Of a stretch of DNA of 64,000 nt, positions 18,801 through 26,651 are shown piece by piece (position 1 is the stretch's first letter; every line of letters starts with the position of its first letter). The stretch spans positions 1 to 64,000 of the forward strand of contig CAYGSU010000004.1 of NCBI GenBank assembly GCA_964352715.1. The letters run 5' to 3'. The notes beneath the pieces were generated by a model, which saw nothing but the letters and a program-made list of their open reading frames with translations, was not told the DNA's origin and made no database searches. The DNA is from JAVKBW01 sp964352715 (GTDB taxonomy: Bacteria > Pseudomonadota > Alphaproteobacteria > UBA8366 > Aestuariispiraceae). A program made the translations under genes and the position numbers.

Positions 18801-19619
18801 GCGGTCGCAGCGCTTGACGAGCCGGCGGCGGATAACCCGATGGCCGAGCGCGTACGGAACGAGAGCCAGAAACTGTCGGCAGATGAAGGCATCGATGCGG
18901 CTACCGCACTGCACCGCGCTGCTTCCCGCGTGTACGGGTCGAAGCCGGGTGCATATGGCGCCGGATTACAGGCGCTTATCGATGAAAAAGGCTGGCAGAC
19001 AGATGTTGATCTGGCGCGCGCCTATGTTGAATGGGGGGCGTATGCGTACGGCTCTGGCGCTGAGGGGCGGGCGGACAGGCAGGGCTTCGAATCGCGGCTG
19101 GCGACACTACAGGCGGTGGTCCACAACCAGGACAACCGCGAACACGATCTGCTTGATTCCGACGATTACTACCAATTCGAAGGCGGCATGACGGCGGCGG
19201 CGCGGGTTCTGTCCGGTGAACAGCCCAGCATCTACCACAACGATCATTCCCGGCCGGAAAGCCCGAAGATCCGCACCCTTCAGGAAGAAATCGGCCGGGT
19301 CGTGCGGGCCAGGGTGGTCAACCCGAAATGGATCGCCGGTGTGATGCGGCACGGCTACAAGGGCGCGTTCGAAATGGCGGCGACGGTCGATTACCTGTTT
19401 GCTTTCTCGGCAACGACGGGGGCGGTGGGTGATCATCATTTCGACCTCGTGTTCGATGCCTATCTGGGCGATGATGAGGTGCGGGCGTTTCTGGCCGACA
19501 ACAATCCCGCCGCGTTGCGGGAAATGGCGGAAAAACTGCGCGAGGCACTCGACCGGGGCCTGTGGCGGCCGAAACGTAACAGGCTGGCCGACGATCTGCG
19601 CGAACTACTGGAACAGTGA
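15876..19619 (+). CDS. cobN: Aerobic cobaltochelatase subunit CobN
   Basis: CobN is the large subunit that inserts cobalt into hydrogenobyrinic acid a,c-diamide in the aerobic cobalamin pathway. The 1247-residue length and segments such as HLGKHGNMEWLPGKAVGLS, ARGYNIDPVQSYHDPALVPPHG (shortened here from a longer conserved stretch) and SAWGTSNMRTGGDDVAQALAL mark the CobN/BchH family; the first is the metal/porphyrin site region. The companion subunits CobS and CobT are not in the window. The start is 38 bases after fabI, leaving no room for a cobalamin riboswitch, so control must lie further upstream or be absent. cobO follows after 7 bases. Confidence 0.95.
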   Translation: MHLLAATPGAVDDGSEAVDLGQTPGDIVVITAADTEIACFAAAQGKILERDGGAPSVRCANFMHLGHNYAVDLYVEEIVSKAKLVICRLLGGRSYWTYGVDEVAAACKDAGIPVAFLPGDDKQDDELASYSTVDPAAHLRLWRYLIEGGIDNAENALLYASTMIGRDTRWREPAPLPKAGLYHSEKSNPNLADLALDAHRPTAAIVFYRALVQAGNTSVIDELCNQLDANGVNAVPVFVSSLKDAVSAAVLQEAFAGAGVDVILNGTGFAVSTPGAARTETPFDASDCPVLQIVFSGGNRSVWEDGTKGLSARDIAMNVALPEIDGRILVRAVSFKGAALRDDNVEADIVTYEPAIDRCAFTARLAKAWATVRRTPASDRRIGLVLANYPNRDGRLGNGVGLDTPAGALEVLTHLQKTGYTVVHGFSTGNDLIEYLSDGPTNAATDGRIVRETLSLDAYRNAFDALPDTVRTAVEGRWGAPQKDPFFLEDRNEFAVSAFVCGHIAIGLQPARGYNIDPVQSYHDPALVPPHGYFAFYIWLQQVFGAQAIVHLGKHGNMEWLPGKAVGLSKDCFPEAVFGPMPHLYPFIVNDPGEGTQAKRRSSAVIIDHLTPPLTRAESYGPLKDLELLVDEYYEAAQGDPRRVKVLRREILDLTRSSGLDKDIGIDIGDRDDDNALAALDNHLCELKELQIRDGLHIFGLSPAGDQLSDLLIALVRLPRGDGKGGDASLLRALARDLDLPEDFDPLDPDMAAVWTGARPDLLAGISSSVWRSHGDTVERLELLAKAMLESTAPPPGPASRAVMEAIETSVRPMVEACGPDELAALEAGLSGRFVAPGPSGAPTRGRLDVLPTGRNFYSVDTRTIPTPAAWTLGWKSAQLLVERYAQDHGAYPQRLGISAWGTSNMRTGGDDVAQALALMGARPTWDAASRRVTGFEILPLDVLDRPRVDVTFRISGFFRDAFPALIDLVDSAARAVAALDEPAADNPMAERVRNESQKLSADEGIDAATALHRAASRVYGSKPGAYGAGLQALIDEKGWQTDVDLARAYVEWGAYAYGSGAEGRADRQGFESRLATLQAVVHNQDNREHDLLDSDDYYQFEGGMTAAARVLSGEQPSIYHNDHSRPESPKIRTLQEEIGRVVRARVVNPKWIAGVMRHGYKGAFEMAATVDYLFAFSATTGAVGDHHFDLVFDAYLGDDEVRAFLADNNPAALREMAEKLREALDRGLWRPKRNRLADDLRELLEQ

Positions 19620-19626
19620 GGGAACG

Positions 19627-20250
19627 ATGAAAACCGAGGGCATGACGGAAGAAGAGATCAACCAGCGCCACGCCGAAAAAATGGCAAAGAAAAAAGCGGC
19701 GCGGGACAAGATGATTGCGACCAAGACCGAAGAGCGTGGCCTGATCATGGTCCATACCGGCAAGGGCAAGGGCAAGTCGACCGCCGCGATGGGGCTTGCC
19801 GCCCGCGCCATCGGCAACGGCATGAAGGTGTGCATCATCCAGTTCGTCAAAGGCGTGTGGAACACCGGCGAACGCAATGTGCTCGTCAAGTTTCCCGAAC
19901 TCTGTGTCATGAAAGCGATGGGTGAGGGCTTTACCTGGGAAACCCAGGATCGGCAGCGCGATATCGACGCGGCACGCGCGGCCTGGGAATTCGCCAAGGA
20001 GGCGATTGCCGATCCGTCTTACAAAATGGTCATTATGGACGAACTGAATATCGTTCTGCGCTACGATTATCTGCCGATCGCCGAAGTGGTCGAGGTGCTT
20101 TCAAACAAACCGCACGACCTGCACGTAGTCATCACCGGGCGCAATGCGAAGGAAGAACTTGTTGAAATCGCCGATACGGTAACCGATATGACACAGATAA
20201 AGCACCACTTCCGGGGCGGCGTTAAGGCCCAGATCGGTATCGAATTCTGA
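19627..20250 (+). CDS. cobO: Cob(I)yrinic acid a,c-diamide adenosyltransferase CobO
   Basis: CobO transfers the adenosyl group from ATP to the corrin cobalt. The P-loop is HTGKGKGKSTAAMGLA, and WETQDRQRDI, MVIMDELNIVLRYDYL and VITGRNAKEELVEIADTVTD are family signatures. The 207-residue length is usual. The start MKTEGMTEEEINQRHAEKM, 7 bases after the cobN stop and preceded by gaggga, is chosen over a longer in-frame reading that would overlap cobN by more than 200 bases. Tight spacing shows a cobN-cobO operon. Confidence 0.96.
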   Translation: MKTEGMTEEEINQRHAEKMAKKKAARDKMIATKTEERGLIMVHTGKGKGKSTAAMGLAARAIGNGMKVCIIQFVKGVWNTGERNVLVKFPELCVMKAMGEGFTWETQDRQRDIDAARAAWEFAKEAIADPSYKMVIMDELNIVLRYDYLPIAEVVEVLSNKPHDLHVVITGRNAKEELVEIADTVTDMTQIKHHFRGGVKAQIGIEF

Positions 20251-20389
20251 TCCGGAGGTTTTACGAATAGCTGAACTTTGATGGGCTAATCATATTTTAG
20301 CCTGATTTGCGGAACAGATTCCCGTTGCATTGTGAATCGGTGCAGTAGTGCGGGGTGACTTTCTGCTTCAAGAGTATCCGGAAGGATTG

Positions 20390-21124
20390 ATGACCATGAG
20401 TATCCTGATATCACGTCGACGCATTGCCGAATGGATGAGTGCCGGTTTTATCGGATTGGCGGCGGTTGGGCTGACAGCGCCTGCTTTTGGCGATGAAGTT
20501 GCCGAGGCCAAAAGGGATGCTGAAGAAATCGTCTCCAAGGCTCTGTTCACCGTCGACAAGCTGTCGAACCACCCGGATGTCGGCAAGTGGGTCCGCAAAT
20601 ACATGGCCGAAGCAAAAGCCGTGCTGATCTTTCCGCAGGTTCTGAAAGGCGGCTTCATTGTCGGTGGCGAAGGCGGAACAGGCGTTCTTCTTGCCCGGGC
20701 CAGCAATGGCGAATGGAGCTATCCCGGATTTTTCTCGATGGGCGCCGGATCGTTCGGCTTGCAGATCGGTGCGCAGAAATCTGAACTGATGCTGCTGATC
20801 ATGACGGGCAAGGGGCTGTCCGCCATTCTCGAATCAAAGGTCAAGATCGGCGGTGATATTTCGGGCGCGGCCGGACCCTACGGGGCCGGAGCCGAAGCAT
20901 CGACCACCACCAATATGAACGCGGATATCCTTTCGTATTCAGCCGCTGAAGGTGCCTTTATCGGCGCGAGCGTCGAGGGCGCGGTTATCTGGGAGCGCAA
21001 GTTGCTGGGCGAATCCTACTATGGCAACGGTTCCGCCGCGGCCAGCAGCGTGGTGATCGACGGCAAGTTCGCAAACGGACATGCCGACCCGTTGCGTGAA
21101 AGACTGGCTGAATTCCCGAGATAA
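20390..21124 (+). CDS. Exported SYLF-domain (Ysc84-like) protein
   Basis: The SYLF domain binds lipids, and bacterial members are mostly uncharacterised exported proteins. This 244-residue protein has a signal-like N-terminus (FIGLAAVGLTAPAFGDE, cut probably after AFG). The domain is visible from AKAVLIFPQVLKGGFIVGG, then GVLLARASNGEWSYPGFFSMGAGSFGLQ, and GDISGAAGPYGAGAEAST and AYSAAEGAFIGASVEG-like segments near the end. The ATG at 20390 follows ggaagga. It stands alone between cobO and the convergent ccmI (9 bases apart). Function in this organism is unknown. Confidence 0.85.
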   Translation: MTMSILISRRRIAEWMSAGFIGLAAVGLTAPAFGDEVAEAKRDAEEIVSKALFTVDKLSNHPDVGKWVRKYMAEAKAVLIFPQVLKGGFIVGGEGGTGVLLARASNGEWSYPGFFSMGAGSFGLQIGAQKSELMLLIMTGKGLSAILESKVKIGGDISGAAGPYGAGAEASTTTNMNADILSYSAAEGAFIGASVEGAVIWERKLLGESYYGNGSAAASSVVIDGKFANGHADPLRERLAEFPR

Positions 21125-21133
21125 CGGTCGGCG

Positions 21134-22966
21134 CTACTCGCTGATCTGCAGGATCCGGTCGCGTTCGGCAATAAGAGCCGGGCGTTCCTCCGATCCTTCA
21201 GGAAGCGCGGCGATGGCCTTGTCGAAGGTCTGTTTCGCGGTTTCGCGGTCGCCATTATCAAGTTCCTGCACGGCCGTGAACCACAAGGCTTCGACATTCT
21301 GCGGGTCTTTTTCCAGCACCCTTTTCATCAGCGCCGTCGTTTCCGGTGTTACCGGTTCGTTCGCAATCGACCGGCGGACGCGCGCCTGCAGCAGCAGAAT
21401 TGTCGTGTTGTCCGGAAATACCTTTTCCGCTTTCAGCAGGGCCGTCAGTGACTCTTCCGGTATGCCCAGAACATTGTAGGACTGGGCAAGCTGCAGCCAG
21501 CCTTCCAGATTGTTGGGTTCATCCTCAAGCTTTGACGCAAGCCCTTCGACCATGCCGNNNNNNNNNNNNNNNNNNNNNNNNNNNNNNNNNNNNNNNNNNN
21601 NNNNNNNNNNNNNNNNNNNNNNNNNNNNNNNNNNNNNNNNNNNNNNNNNNNNNNNNNCATCGCGCAGCCGATCAGCCAGACCGTCGACCATGCCGCGGAT
21701 CATCGCCTGCTGGTCTTCCTGCGACATGTCCTGCGCGGCTTCGATATCCTCGGCCGTTGGACCGGGCAGGGCGGCGATGTCGGCCGTCAGACCCAGTTCC
21801 TGAGCCAGATCGCCAAGCTGCCGTTTCGGAAACGGCGCGTTCGCGAAGACCTGAAGCGCCTGATCGAGGTCGGCCTGCGCCTGGTCCATGTCACCCAGCA
21901 CAACGCGCGAGCGGATCAGCCGCAGCCAGCCCTGGAAATCCATTGGATTGTCCTGAAGCTGGCCGGCAAGGTTGCGCACCATGCCCTTGATCATTTCCTC
22001 GCGCTCGTCTTCGGACATGTTCTGCGCGGCTTCAATATCCTCGGCTGTCGGGCCGCCCAGAGCCTCCATGCCAGCGATATCGACAGGTTCAGGCAGCCGG
22101 TCGGTGATATCGACATCCAATTCATCTGCCGCAGCCAGCGCCCGCTCGCGGATGGTCGGCAGCCAGGTTGCGCCCGGCGGCGCCGTGGCGGCCATGTTGA
22201 TCCACATGTTCAGCGCATCTTCGCGGTAGCCCTTCTGCCACTGGCCTTCCGCCAGATAGAACCGGGCGCGCGGGTCTGTCGGGTCAAGCGCCAGTGCATC
22301 CTTGAAGGCGAATTCTGCCTGTTCGCTGACCGATCCCTGTGATCCGAAGACCAGCGCCTCACCGTAGGAGCTTTTCATCTGCGCTGATTCCGGGGCCATA
22401 AGGGATGCCTCGGCAAAGGCTTCCGCCGCTTCGCCGAACCGTTGCAGCGTCATGTTGGTGCGGGCCAGCATGACCCAGTCGTCCAGGGTGCCGCCGTCCT
22501 TCTTGATCCGTTCGGCCACGCGGTCGGCCATCGCTTCCAGACTGCCCGGATTTGCGGCTGCGCGGGTTTGTTCGATTTCCGCCGTCCGGGTGGAATACGG
22601 ATGATCCTGCAACCCCGGACTTCCAAGCACAAAGGCATACAACGCAACTGCCGCACCAGGCGTCCCGACAGCCAGAATCGCTGCGATCACCGCCATTGAG
22701 GATTTGCCGGTTGTTGTCTTTACCCCACCGCGGCGCCCATCGGCCGCCAGCAGGCGGCGCGCGATTTCGGTTCTGGCCGCATCGGCTTCCTTCTCGCCGA
22801 TCAGGCCTTCCGCTTTTTCCCGATCAAGTTCCGACAGTTGAGACTTGTAGACCTCGACATCGTAGTCGGCGGAATCCGACGAACGCAGCCGCCGGCTCAG
22901 AAACGGGCGAGCGATCAGACCGACCACCACAAGGGTGACGGCGGTAGCAACAATCCAGAAAATCAT
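21134..22966 (-). CDS. ccmI: Cytochrome c biogenesis protein CcmI (contains an assembly gap)
   Basis: CcmI is the inner-membrane TPR protein that delivers apocytochrome c to the haem ligation complex. Two membrane segments are visible (residues 3-19 and about 91-114) around a cytoplasmic loop, followed by a large periplasmic TPR part. From residue 305 a 97-residue module beginning GPTAEDIEAAQ repeats; a 100-N gap cuts the second copy, and a third, more divergent copy follows the gap. The frame stays open on both sides, so the gene is probably intact but its true length is unknown (610 residues as written, 34 of them undefined). It overlaps ccmH by 4 bases and ends the ccm operon. Confidence 0.9.
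   Translation of the reverse strand: MIFWIVATAVTLVVVGLIARPFLSRRLRSSDSADYDVEVYKSQLSELDREKAEGLIGEKEADAARTEIARRLLAADGRRGGVKTTTGKSSMAVIAAILAVGTPGAAVALYAFVLGSPGLQDHPYSTRTAEIEQTRAAANPGSLEAMADRVAERIKKDGGTLDDWVMLARTNMTLQRFGEAAEAFAEASLMAPESAQMKSSYGEALVFGSQGSVSEQAEFAFKDALALDPTDPRARFYLAEGQWQKGYREDALNMWINMAATAPPGATWLPTIRERALAAADELDVDITDRLPEPVDIAGMEALGGPTAEDIEAAQNMSEDEREEMIKGMVRNLAGQLQDNPMDFQGWLRLIRSRVVLGDMDQAQADLDQALQVFANAPFPKRQLGDLAQELGLTADIAALPGPTAEDIEAAQDMSQEDQQAMIRGMVDGLADRLRDXXXXXXXXXXXXXXXXXXXXXXXXXXXXXXXXXXGMVEGLASKLEDEPNNLEGWLQLAQSYNVLGIPEESLTALLKAEKVFPDNTTILLLQARVRRSIANEPVTPETTALMKRVLEKDPQNVEALWFTAVQELDNGDRETAKQTFDKAIAALPEGSEERPALIAERDRILQISE
21334..22054 (-). repeat. Tandem 97-residue module repeats within ccmI
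   Basis: Copy 1 spans 21764-22054 and copy 2 starts at 21763 and is cut by the gap at 21657. Both begin GPTAEDIEAAQ(N/D)MS and share GMV..LA..L.D. Copy 3 resumes after the gap at 21555 with GMVEGLASKLEDEPNNLEGW. If only one module boundary is missing, the gap should hold about 253 bases, or that plus multiples of 291. Confidence 0.75.
21558..21657. other. Assembly gap (100 N) inside ccmI
   Basis: Exactly 100 undefined bases, the usual placeholder length. The gap lies within the CcmI module repeats, so repeat-induced assembly failure is the likely cause. Unlike the second gap, the flanks are not long identical duplicates; only a short tcgaccatgccg, part of the repeat, occurs on both sides. 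Confidence 0.95.
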
Positions 22967-23448
22967 GCCGGTCTATCATCCTGATCGATTAGTTTTTCCA
23001 GCCGGGCCTGTTCCTCGGCGCTCAGAGCCTGTCCGGAAGCACCGGGGCCAAATCTCTGTCGGCGTCGCATCCAGACGGCCAGGGTAACCCCGGCGACCAG
23101 AACGATCATGAAAGGGCCGCCCCATAACAGCGCGGTGCCGGCATTTACAGGCGGGCGCAACAGCACATAGTCGCCATACCGGTCGGTAACGAAGTTCAAT
23201 ACGTCTTCGTCGCTGTCGCCTTCGACCAGCCGTTCGCGCACGAGTACACGAAGATCTTTCGCAAGTTCGGCATCAGAATCGTCAATCGACTGGTTCTGGC
23301 AGACCAGACACCGCAGCTCTTTCGATATTTCACGGGCGCGGGATTCCAGCACCGGATCATCCAGAACCTCATCCGGCTGAACCGCCTGTGCGGGGCCTGC
23401 GAGCAGCAGAGCAAAAACGGCTGCGGCGGTAACCTTCTTCATCATCAT
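22963..23448 (-). CDS. ccmH: Cytochrome c maturation thiol oxidoreductase CcmH
   Basis: CcmH keeps the apocytochrome CxxCH cysteines reduced for haem attachment. The family motif is seen as LRCLVCQNQSI after a signal peptide (VFALLLAGPAQAV). A C-terminal membrane helix (LLWGGPFMIVLVAGVTLAVWM) anchors it, and the final 30 residues are cytoplasmic and charged. The 161-residue length fits the two-domain form lacking the TPR part, which is the separate ccmI here. The start overlaps the ccmG stop by 4 bases and its end overlaps ccmI by 4, so all three are translationally coupled. Confidence 0.95.
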   Translation of the reverse strand: MMMKKVTAAAVFALLLAGPAQAVQPDEVLDDPVLESRAREISKELRCLVCQNQSIDDSDAELAKDLRVLVRERLVEGDSDEDVLNFVTDRYGDYVLLRPPVNAGTALLWGGPFMIVLVAGVTLAVWMRRRQRFGPGASGQALSAEEQARLEKLIDQDDRPA

Positions 23449-23975
23449 TGCAAATCAGCCAGCAGGGGTTTCAGTTCATCCTCGATCAATTGCGGGGTCA
23501 TCGGGCCGACGCGCTTCCAGCGGATCCGACCATCGCCGTCAATCACATAGGTTTCCGGCACGCCGTAGACACCCCACTCGATGCCGGCGCGGCCGCTTTC
23601 ATCGAAACCGATGCGCTGGTACGGGTCGCCGAGTTCGTTCAGCCAGCCGATCGCGTCCGCGCGCTTGTCCTTGTAGTTGATCGCGTAAATGGTCATGCCC
23701 TCGTCGCGCGCCAGCCGCGTAATCAGCGGGTGTTCGGCGCGACACGGAATGCACCAGGATGCCCATATGTTCACCAGAACGGCCTTGCCGGTCTTGAAGT
23801 CGCCTGTCGCCAGGCCGGGCTTGTCTTCCAGCAGCGGCCCGGTTTCAAATTCCGGCACGGGTTTATCGATCAGGGCCGAAGGCACGATCGACGGGTCCTC
23901 GCCAAGCTGGGCGAAGAAATACCCGGCGACGATACCGAATACCAGCAACGGCAGGACAAAGAGAAGGCGGCTCAT
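23445..23975 (-). CDS. ccmG: Periplasmic thiol:disulfide oxidoreductase CcmG (DsbE)
   Basis: CcmG is a membrane-tethered thioredoxin-like reductant of the cytochrome c maturation pathway. The start MSRLLFVLPLLVFGIVAGYF gives an N-terminal membrane anchor; an upstream in-frame extension of 26 basic residues is not family-like. The active site is ASWCIPCRAEHP and GVYGVPETYVID holds the cis-proline loop. The protein has 176 residues. It lies 16 bases after ccmF and overlaps ccmH by 4. Confidence 0.95.
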   Translation of the reverse strand: MSRLLFVLPLLVFGIVAGYFFAQLGEDPSIVPSALIDKPVPEFETGPLLEDKPGLATGDFKTGKAVLVNIWASWCIPCRAEHPLITRLARDEGMTIYAINYKDKRADAIGWLNELGDPYQRIGFDESGRAGIEWGVYGVPETYVIDGDGRIRWKRVGPMTPQLIEDELKPLLADLQ

Positions 23976-23991
23976 CCGGTGATGTTTCCTG

Positions 23992-25989
23992 TTATTCGGC
24001 AGGCGACGGCGATGCCGCAGCCGATGCCATGTCGTGGGTCCGCTTCGGCGCACCGATCCGCAGACGACGGTCGCTGAGGGAGACGAAGCCGCCGAGAACC
24101 ATCAGGATCGAGCCGGTCCAAAGCCAGGGCACCAGCCGTTTCTTGTAACCGCGAACCGTATACCCGCCTTCCGGGTTGCGGTCGCCGATCACCAGATACA
24201 TATCGTGCGTGAAATGGCTTTCGATAGCAGCTTCGGTGGTTTCCTGCCCGCTGGCGACATAGCGGCGTTTTTCAGGCGACAGGAAGGAAACCGCGTTGCC
24301 GTCTTCATCCCGCACCACGAAATTGCCCCGCAAGGCGACATAGTTCGGGCCACGAATTTCTTCCGGCGCCAGAAATTCGACGCGATAGTCGGCGATCTCG
24401 AAAGATTCGCCCGGTTTGACGACCGTGATGACTTCGGTGGTCAGCAGCGATGCGCCGGTTGCGCCGGCAACAACGATGCCGACGCCGATATGCGCCAGGC
24501 TCATGCCCCAGGCGGCGCGCGGCAGCCCAATGGCCCGTTGCAGGACACGGCCTGCATCCGCTTTGCCGATGCCGATCCGCTGCCCAAGTTCAAAAAGCGA
24601 CCCTGCAACAAGCCAGGCGGCAACGGCGAGGCCGATCAGGGCATATCCGTCCTGGCCATGCAGCAACACCGCAGCCAGCGCCGTTGCCGCAACAGCGACG
24701 GCAGCGGCGAATTTCAGCCGCATCAGCGCGCCGGTCAAATCGGCGCGTTTCCACGACAGCAGCGGCCCAACCGCCAGCGCAGCGAACAGCGGCATCATCA
24801 GTGGAATGAATGTTGCGTTGAAATACGGCGGTCCGACCGACACCTTGGCGCCGGTGGTGACTTCCAGCATCAGCGGATACAGCGTGCCCAGAAGAACGGT
24901 CGCGCAGGCCGTTGTCAGCAACAGGTTGTTGAACAGCAACGCGCCTTCCCGGCTTACCGGTTTGAACATGTTGCCACCGCGCAGCACAGGCGCGCGATAG
25001 GCGAACAGGGTCAGCGACCCGCCGATGGCCAGAACCAGCAGGATCAGAATGAACAGGCCGCGGTCAGGATCATTGGCGAAGGCATGCACGCTGGTCAGCA
25101 CGCCCGAGCGGACAAGGAATGTGCCGATAAGGCTTAGCGAAAAGCCGATGATCGCCAGCAGGATGGTCCAGGCTTTCAGTGTATCGCGTTTTTCAACCAC
25201 GATGGCCGAGTGCAGCAGGGCGGTTGCCGACAACCAGGGCATGAAGCTGGCGTTTTCCACCGGGTCCCAGAACCAGAACCCGCCCCAGCCGAGCTCGTAA
25301 TAAGCCCACCAAGACCCGAGCGCGATACCGCCGGTCAGGAAGGACCACGACAACAGTGTCCAGGGCCGGACATACCGGGCCCAGGCGGCGTCAACCTTGC
25401 CTTCAAGCAGGGCGGCGACAGCAAAGGAAAAGGTAATCGAAAGGCCGACATAGCCGACATAGAGCATCGGCGGATGGAAGGCCAGACCCGGATCCTGCAG
25501 CAGCGGGTTGAGGTCGTTTCCTTCAAGCGGCGGCGGAAACACCCGGTCGAAAGGGTTCGAGGTGAACAGCACGAACAACAGGAACCCGACCGAAATCATC
25601 GCCTGTACGGAAAGCGTTCGCGCCTTCAGGCCCGGCGGCAGGTTGCGGCCGAAAAACGCCACCATGGCGCCGAACAGGGCCAGCACCGTTACCCACAGCA
25701 GAAGCGATCCTTCATGGTTTCCCCAGGCACCGCTGACCTTGTAGAGCAGGGGCTTCAGCGAGTGCGAATTCTGCACCACGTTGAGAACGGAAAAATCGCT
25801 GGTGACGAAGGCATGAATCAACGCGGCGAAGGATACGGACAGACAGATGAGCTGGCCGATGGCGGTCATCGGCGCGACGGCCATCAGCGCGGCGTTGTTT
25901 CGCGATGCGCCGATCATCGGCAGGGTTGCCTGCACGATCGCCACGCACAGCGCGAGTATCAGTGTGAATTGTCCAAGTTCGGCAATCAT
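23992..25989 (-). CDS. ccmF: Haem lyase subunit CcmF
   Basis: CcmF is the large polytopic membrane protein that, with CcmH and CcmI, attaches haem to apocytochrome c. The periplasmic tryptophan-rich WWD motif is visible as WGGFWFWDPVENASFMPWL, and the conserved GNHEGSLLLW and RSGVLTSVHAFANDP segments flank it. Many hydrophobic helices are present and the length (665 residues) is normal. Its start overlaps the ccmE stop by 4 bases. Confidence 0.97.
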   Translation of the reverse strand: MIAELGQFTLILALCVAIVQATLPMIGASRNNAALMAVAPMTAIGQLICLSVSFAALIHAFVTSDFSVLNVVQNSHSLKPLLYKVSGAWGNHEGSLLLWVTVLALFGAMVAFFGRNLPPGLKARTLSVQAMISVGFLLFVLFTSNPFDRVFPPPLEGNDLNPLLQDPGLAFHPPMLYVGYVGLSITFSFAVAALLEGKVDAAWARYVRPWTLLSWSFLTGGIALGSWWAYYELGWGGFWFWDPVENASFMPWLSATALLHSAIVVEKRDTLKAWTILLAIIGFSLSLIGTFLVRSGVLTSVHAFANDPDRGLFILILLVLAIGGSLTLFAYRAPVLRGGNMFKPVSREGALLFNNLLLTTACATVLLGTLYPLMLEVTTGAKVSVGPPYFNATFIPLMMPLFAALAVGPLLSWKRADLTGALMRLKFAAAVAVAATALAAVLLHGQDGYALIGLAVAAWLVAGSLFELGQRIGIGKADAGRVLQRAIGLPRAAWGMSLAHIGVGIVVAGATGASLLTTEVITVVKPGESFEIADYRVEFLAPEEIRGPNYVALRGNFVVRDEDGNAVSFLSPEKRRYVASGQETTEAAIESHFTHDMYLVIGDRNPEGGYTVRGYKKRLVPWLWTGSILMVLGGFVSLSDRRLRIGAPKRTHDMASAAASPSPAE

Positions 25990-26480
25990 GATCCCGTTTC
26001 CCCTGCTGTGCCGTCGCCGGCCCCGCCTTCGCCGTCACCCTTCCAGGTGCCGGCGCGCTTCATCGCTTCCACCACTTCGGACGGCATGTAGTTCTCGTCG
26101 TGCTTGGCCAGTACTTCGCTTGCCGTATAGATGCCGTCATCGCCCAGTTCACCCAGCGTCACCACGCCCTGCCCCTCGCGGAACAGGTCAGGCAGAATGC
26201 CGGTATAGCGGACGGTAACCTCGGCCACGCCGTCGGTGACGCCGAAGACGGTGGTGATCCCGCCGCCTTCCTTGCGAATGCTGCCGTCGGAAACCATGCC
26301 GCCCAGGCGAAAGCGCCGGCCGGGTTCGACCGTGTTGTTCTGCACTTCCGACGGGCCGTGGAACAACATCACATTGTCTTCAAAGGCGAACAGCATCAGC
26401 GCCGTTGCTATGCCGAGCAGCGTCAACCCAACAATAACCAGCAGCATGCGCTGGCGTTTCCTGGCGGCCGCACGGCGCAT
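25986..26480 (-). CDS. ccmE: Haem chaperone CcmE
   Basis: CcmE carries haem covalently from CcmC to CcmF in the periplasm. The haem-binding histidine and following tyrosine sit in LAKHDENYMPSEV. An N-terminal membrane anchor (MLLVIVGLTLLGIATALMLF) is followed by the OB-fold segment RRFRLGGMVSDGSI. The 164-residue length is normal. The gene overlaps ccmF by 4 bases and follows ccmD by 3. Confidence 0.96.
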   Translation of the reverse strand: MRRAAARKRQRMLLVIVGLTLLGIATALMLFAFEDNVMLFHGPSEVQNNTVEPGRRFRLGGMVSDGSIRKEGGGITTVFGVTDGVAEVTVRYTGILPDLFREGQGVVTLGELGDDGIYTASEVLAKHDENYMPSEVVEAMKRAGTWKGDGEGGAGDGTAGETGS

Positions 26481-26483
26481 GGT

Positions 26484-26651
26484 CTATCCCTCTCTGCGGT
26501 CGCGGGGCCGGCGCAGCTGCGCGGCCAGTTTTTCGTTTTGCCGCATCGACCGTATCGAAGCGACCAGCAGGCCGATCATGACGACGGCGGTCAGACCGTA
26601 ACAGGGCCAGATGAAGGCGGCGTAGCCGCCCATGTCGAAAAACCCGGTCAT
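26484..26651 (-). CDS. ccmD: Small membrane protein CcmD
   Basis: CcmD helps release haem-loaded CcmE from the CcmABC complex. This 55-residue protein reads MTGFFDMGGYAAFIWPCYGL at its start, the typical CcmD N-terminus with the conserved Tyr and Trp, then one membrane helix (TAVVMIGLLVASIRS) and a basic tail (RRPRDRREG). It overlaps the ccmC stop by 4 bases and ends 3 bases before ccmE, exactly where ccmD is expected. It is short enough to be missed by size-filtered gene callers. Confidence 0.95.
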   Translation of the reverse strand: MTGFFDMGGYAAFIWPCYGLTAVVMIGLLVASIRSMRQNEKLAAQLRRPRDRREG

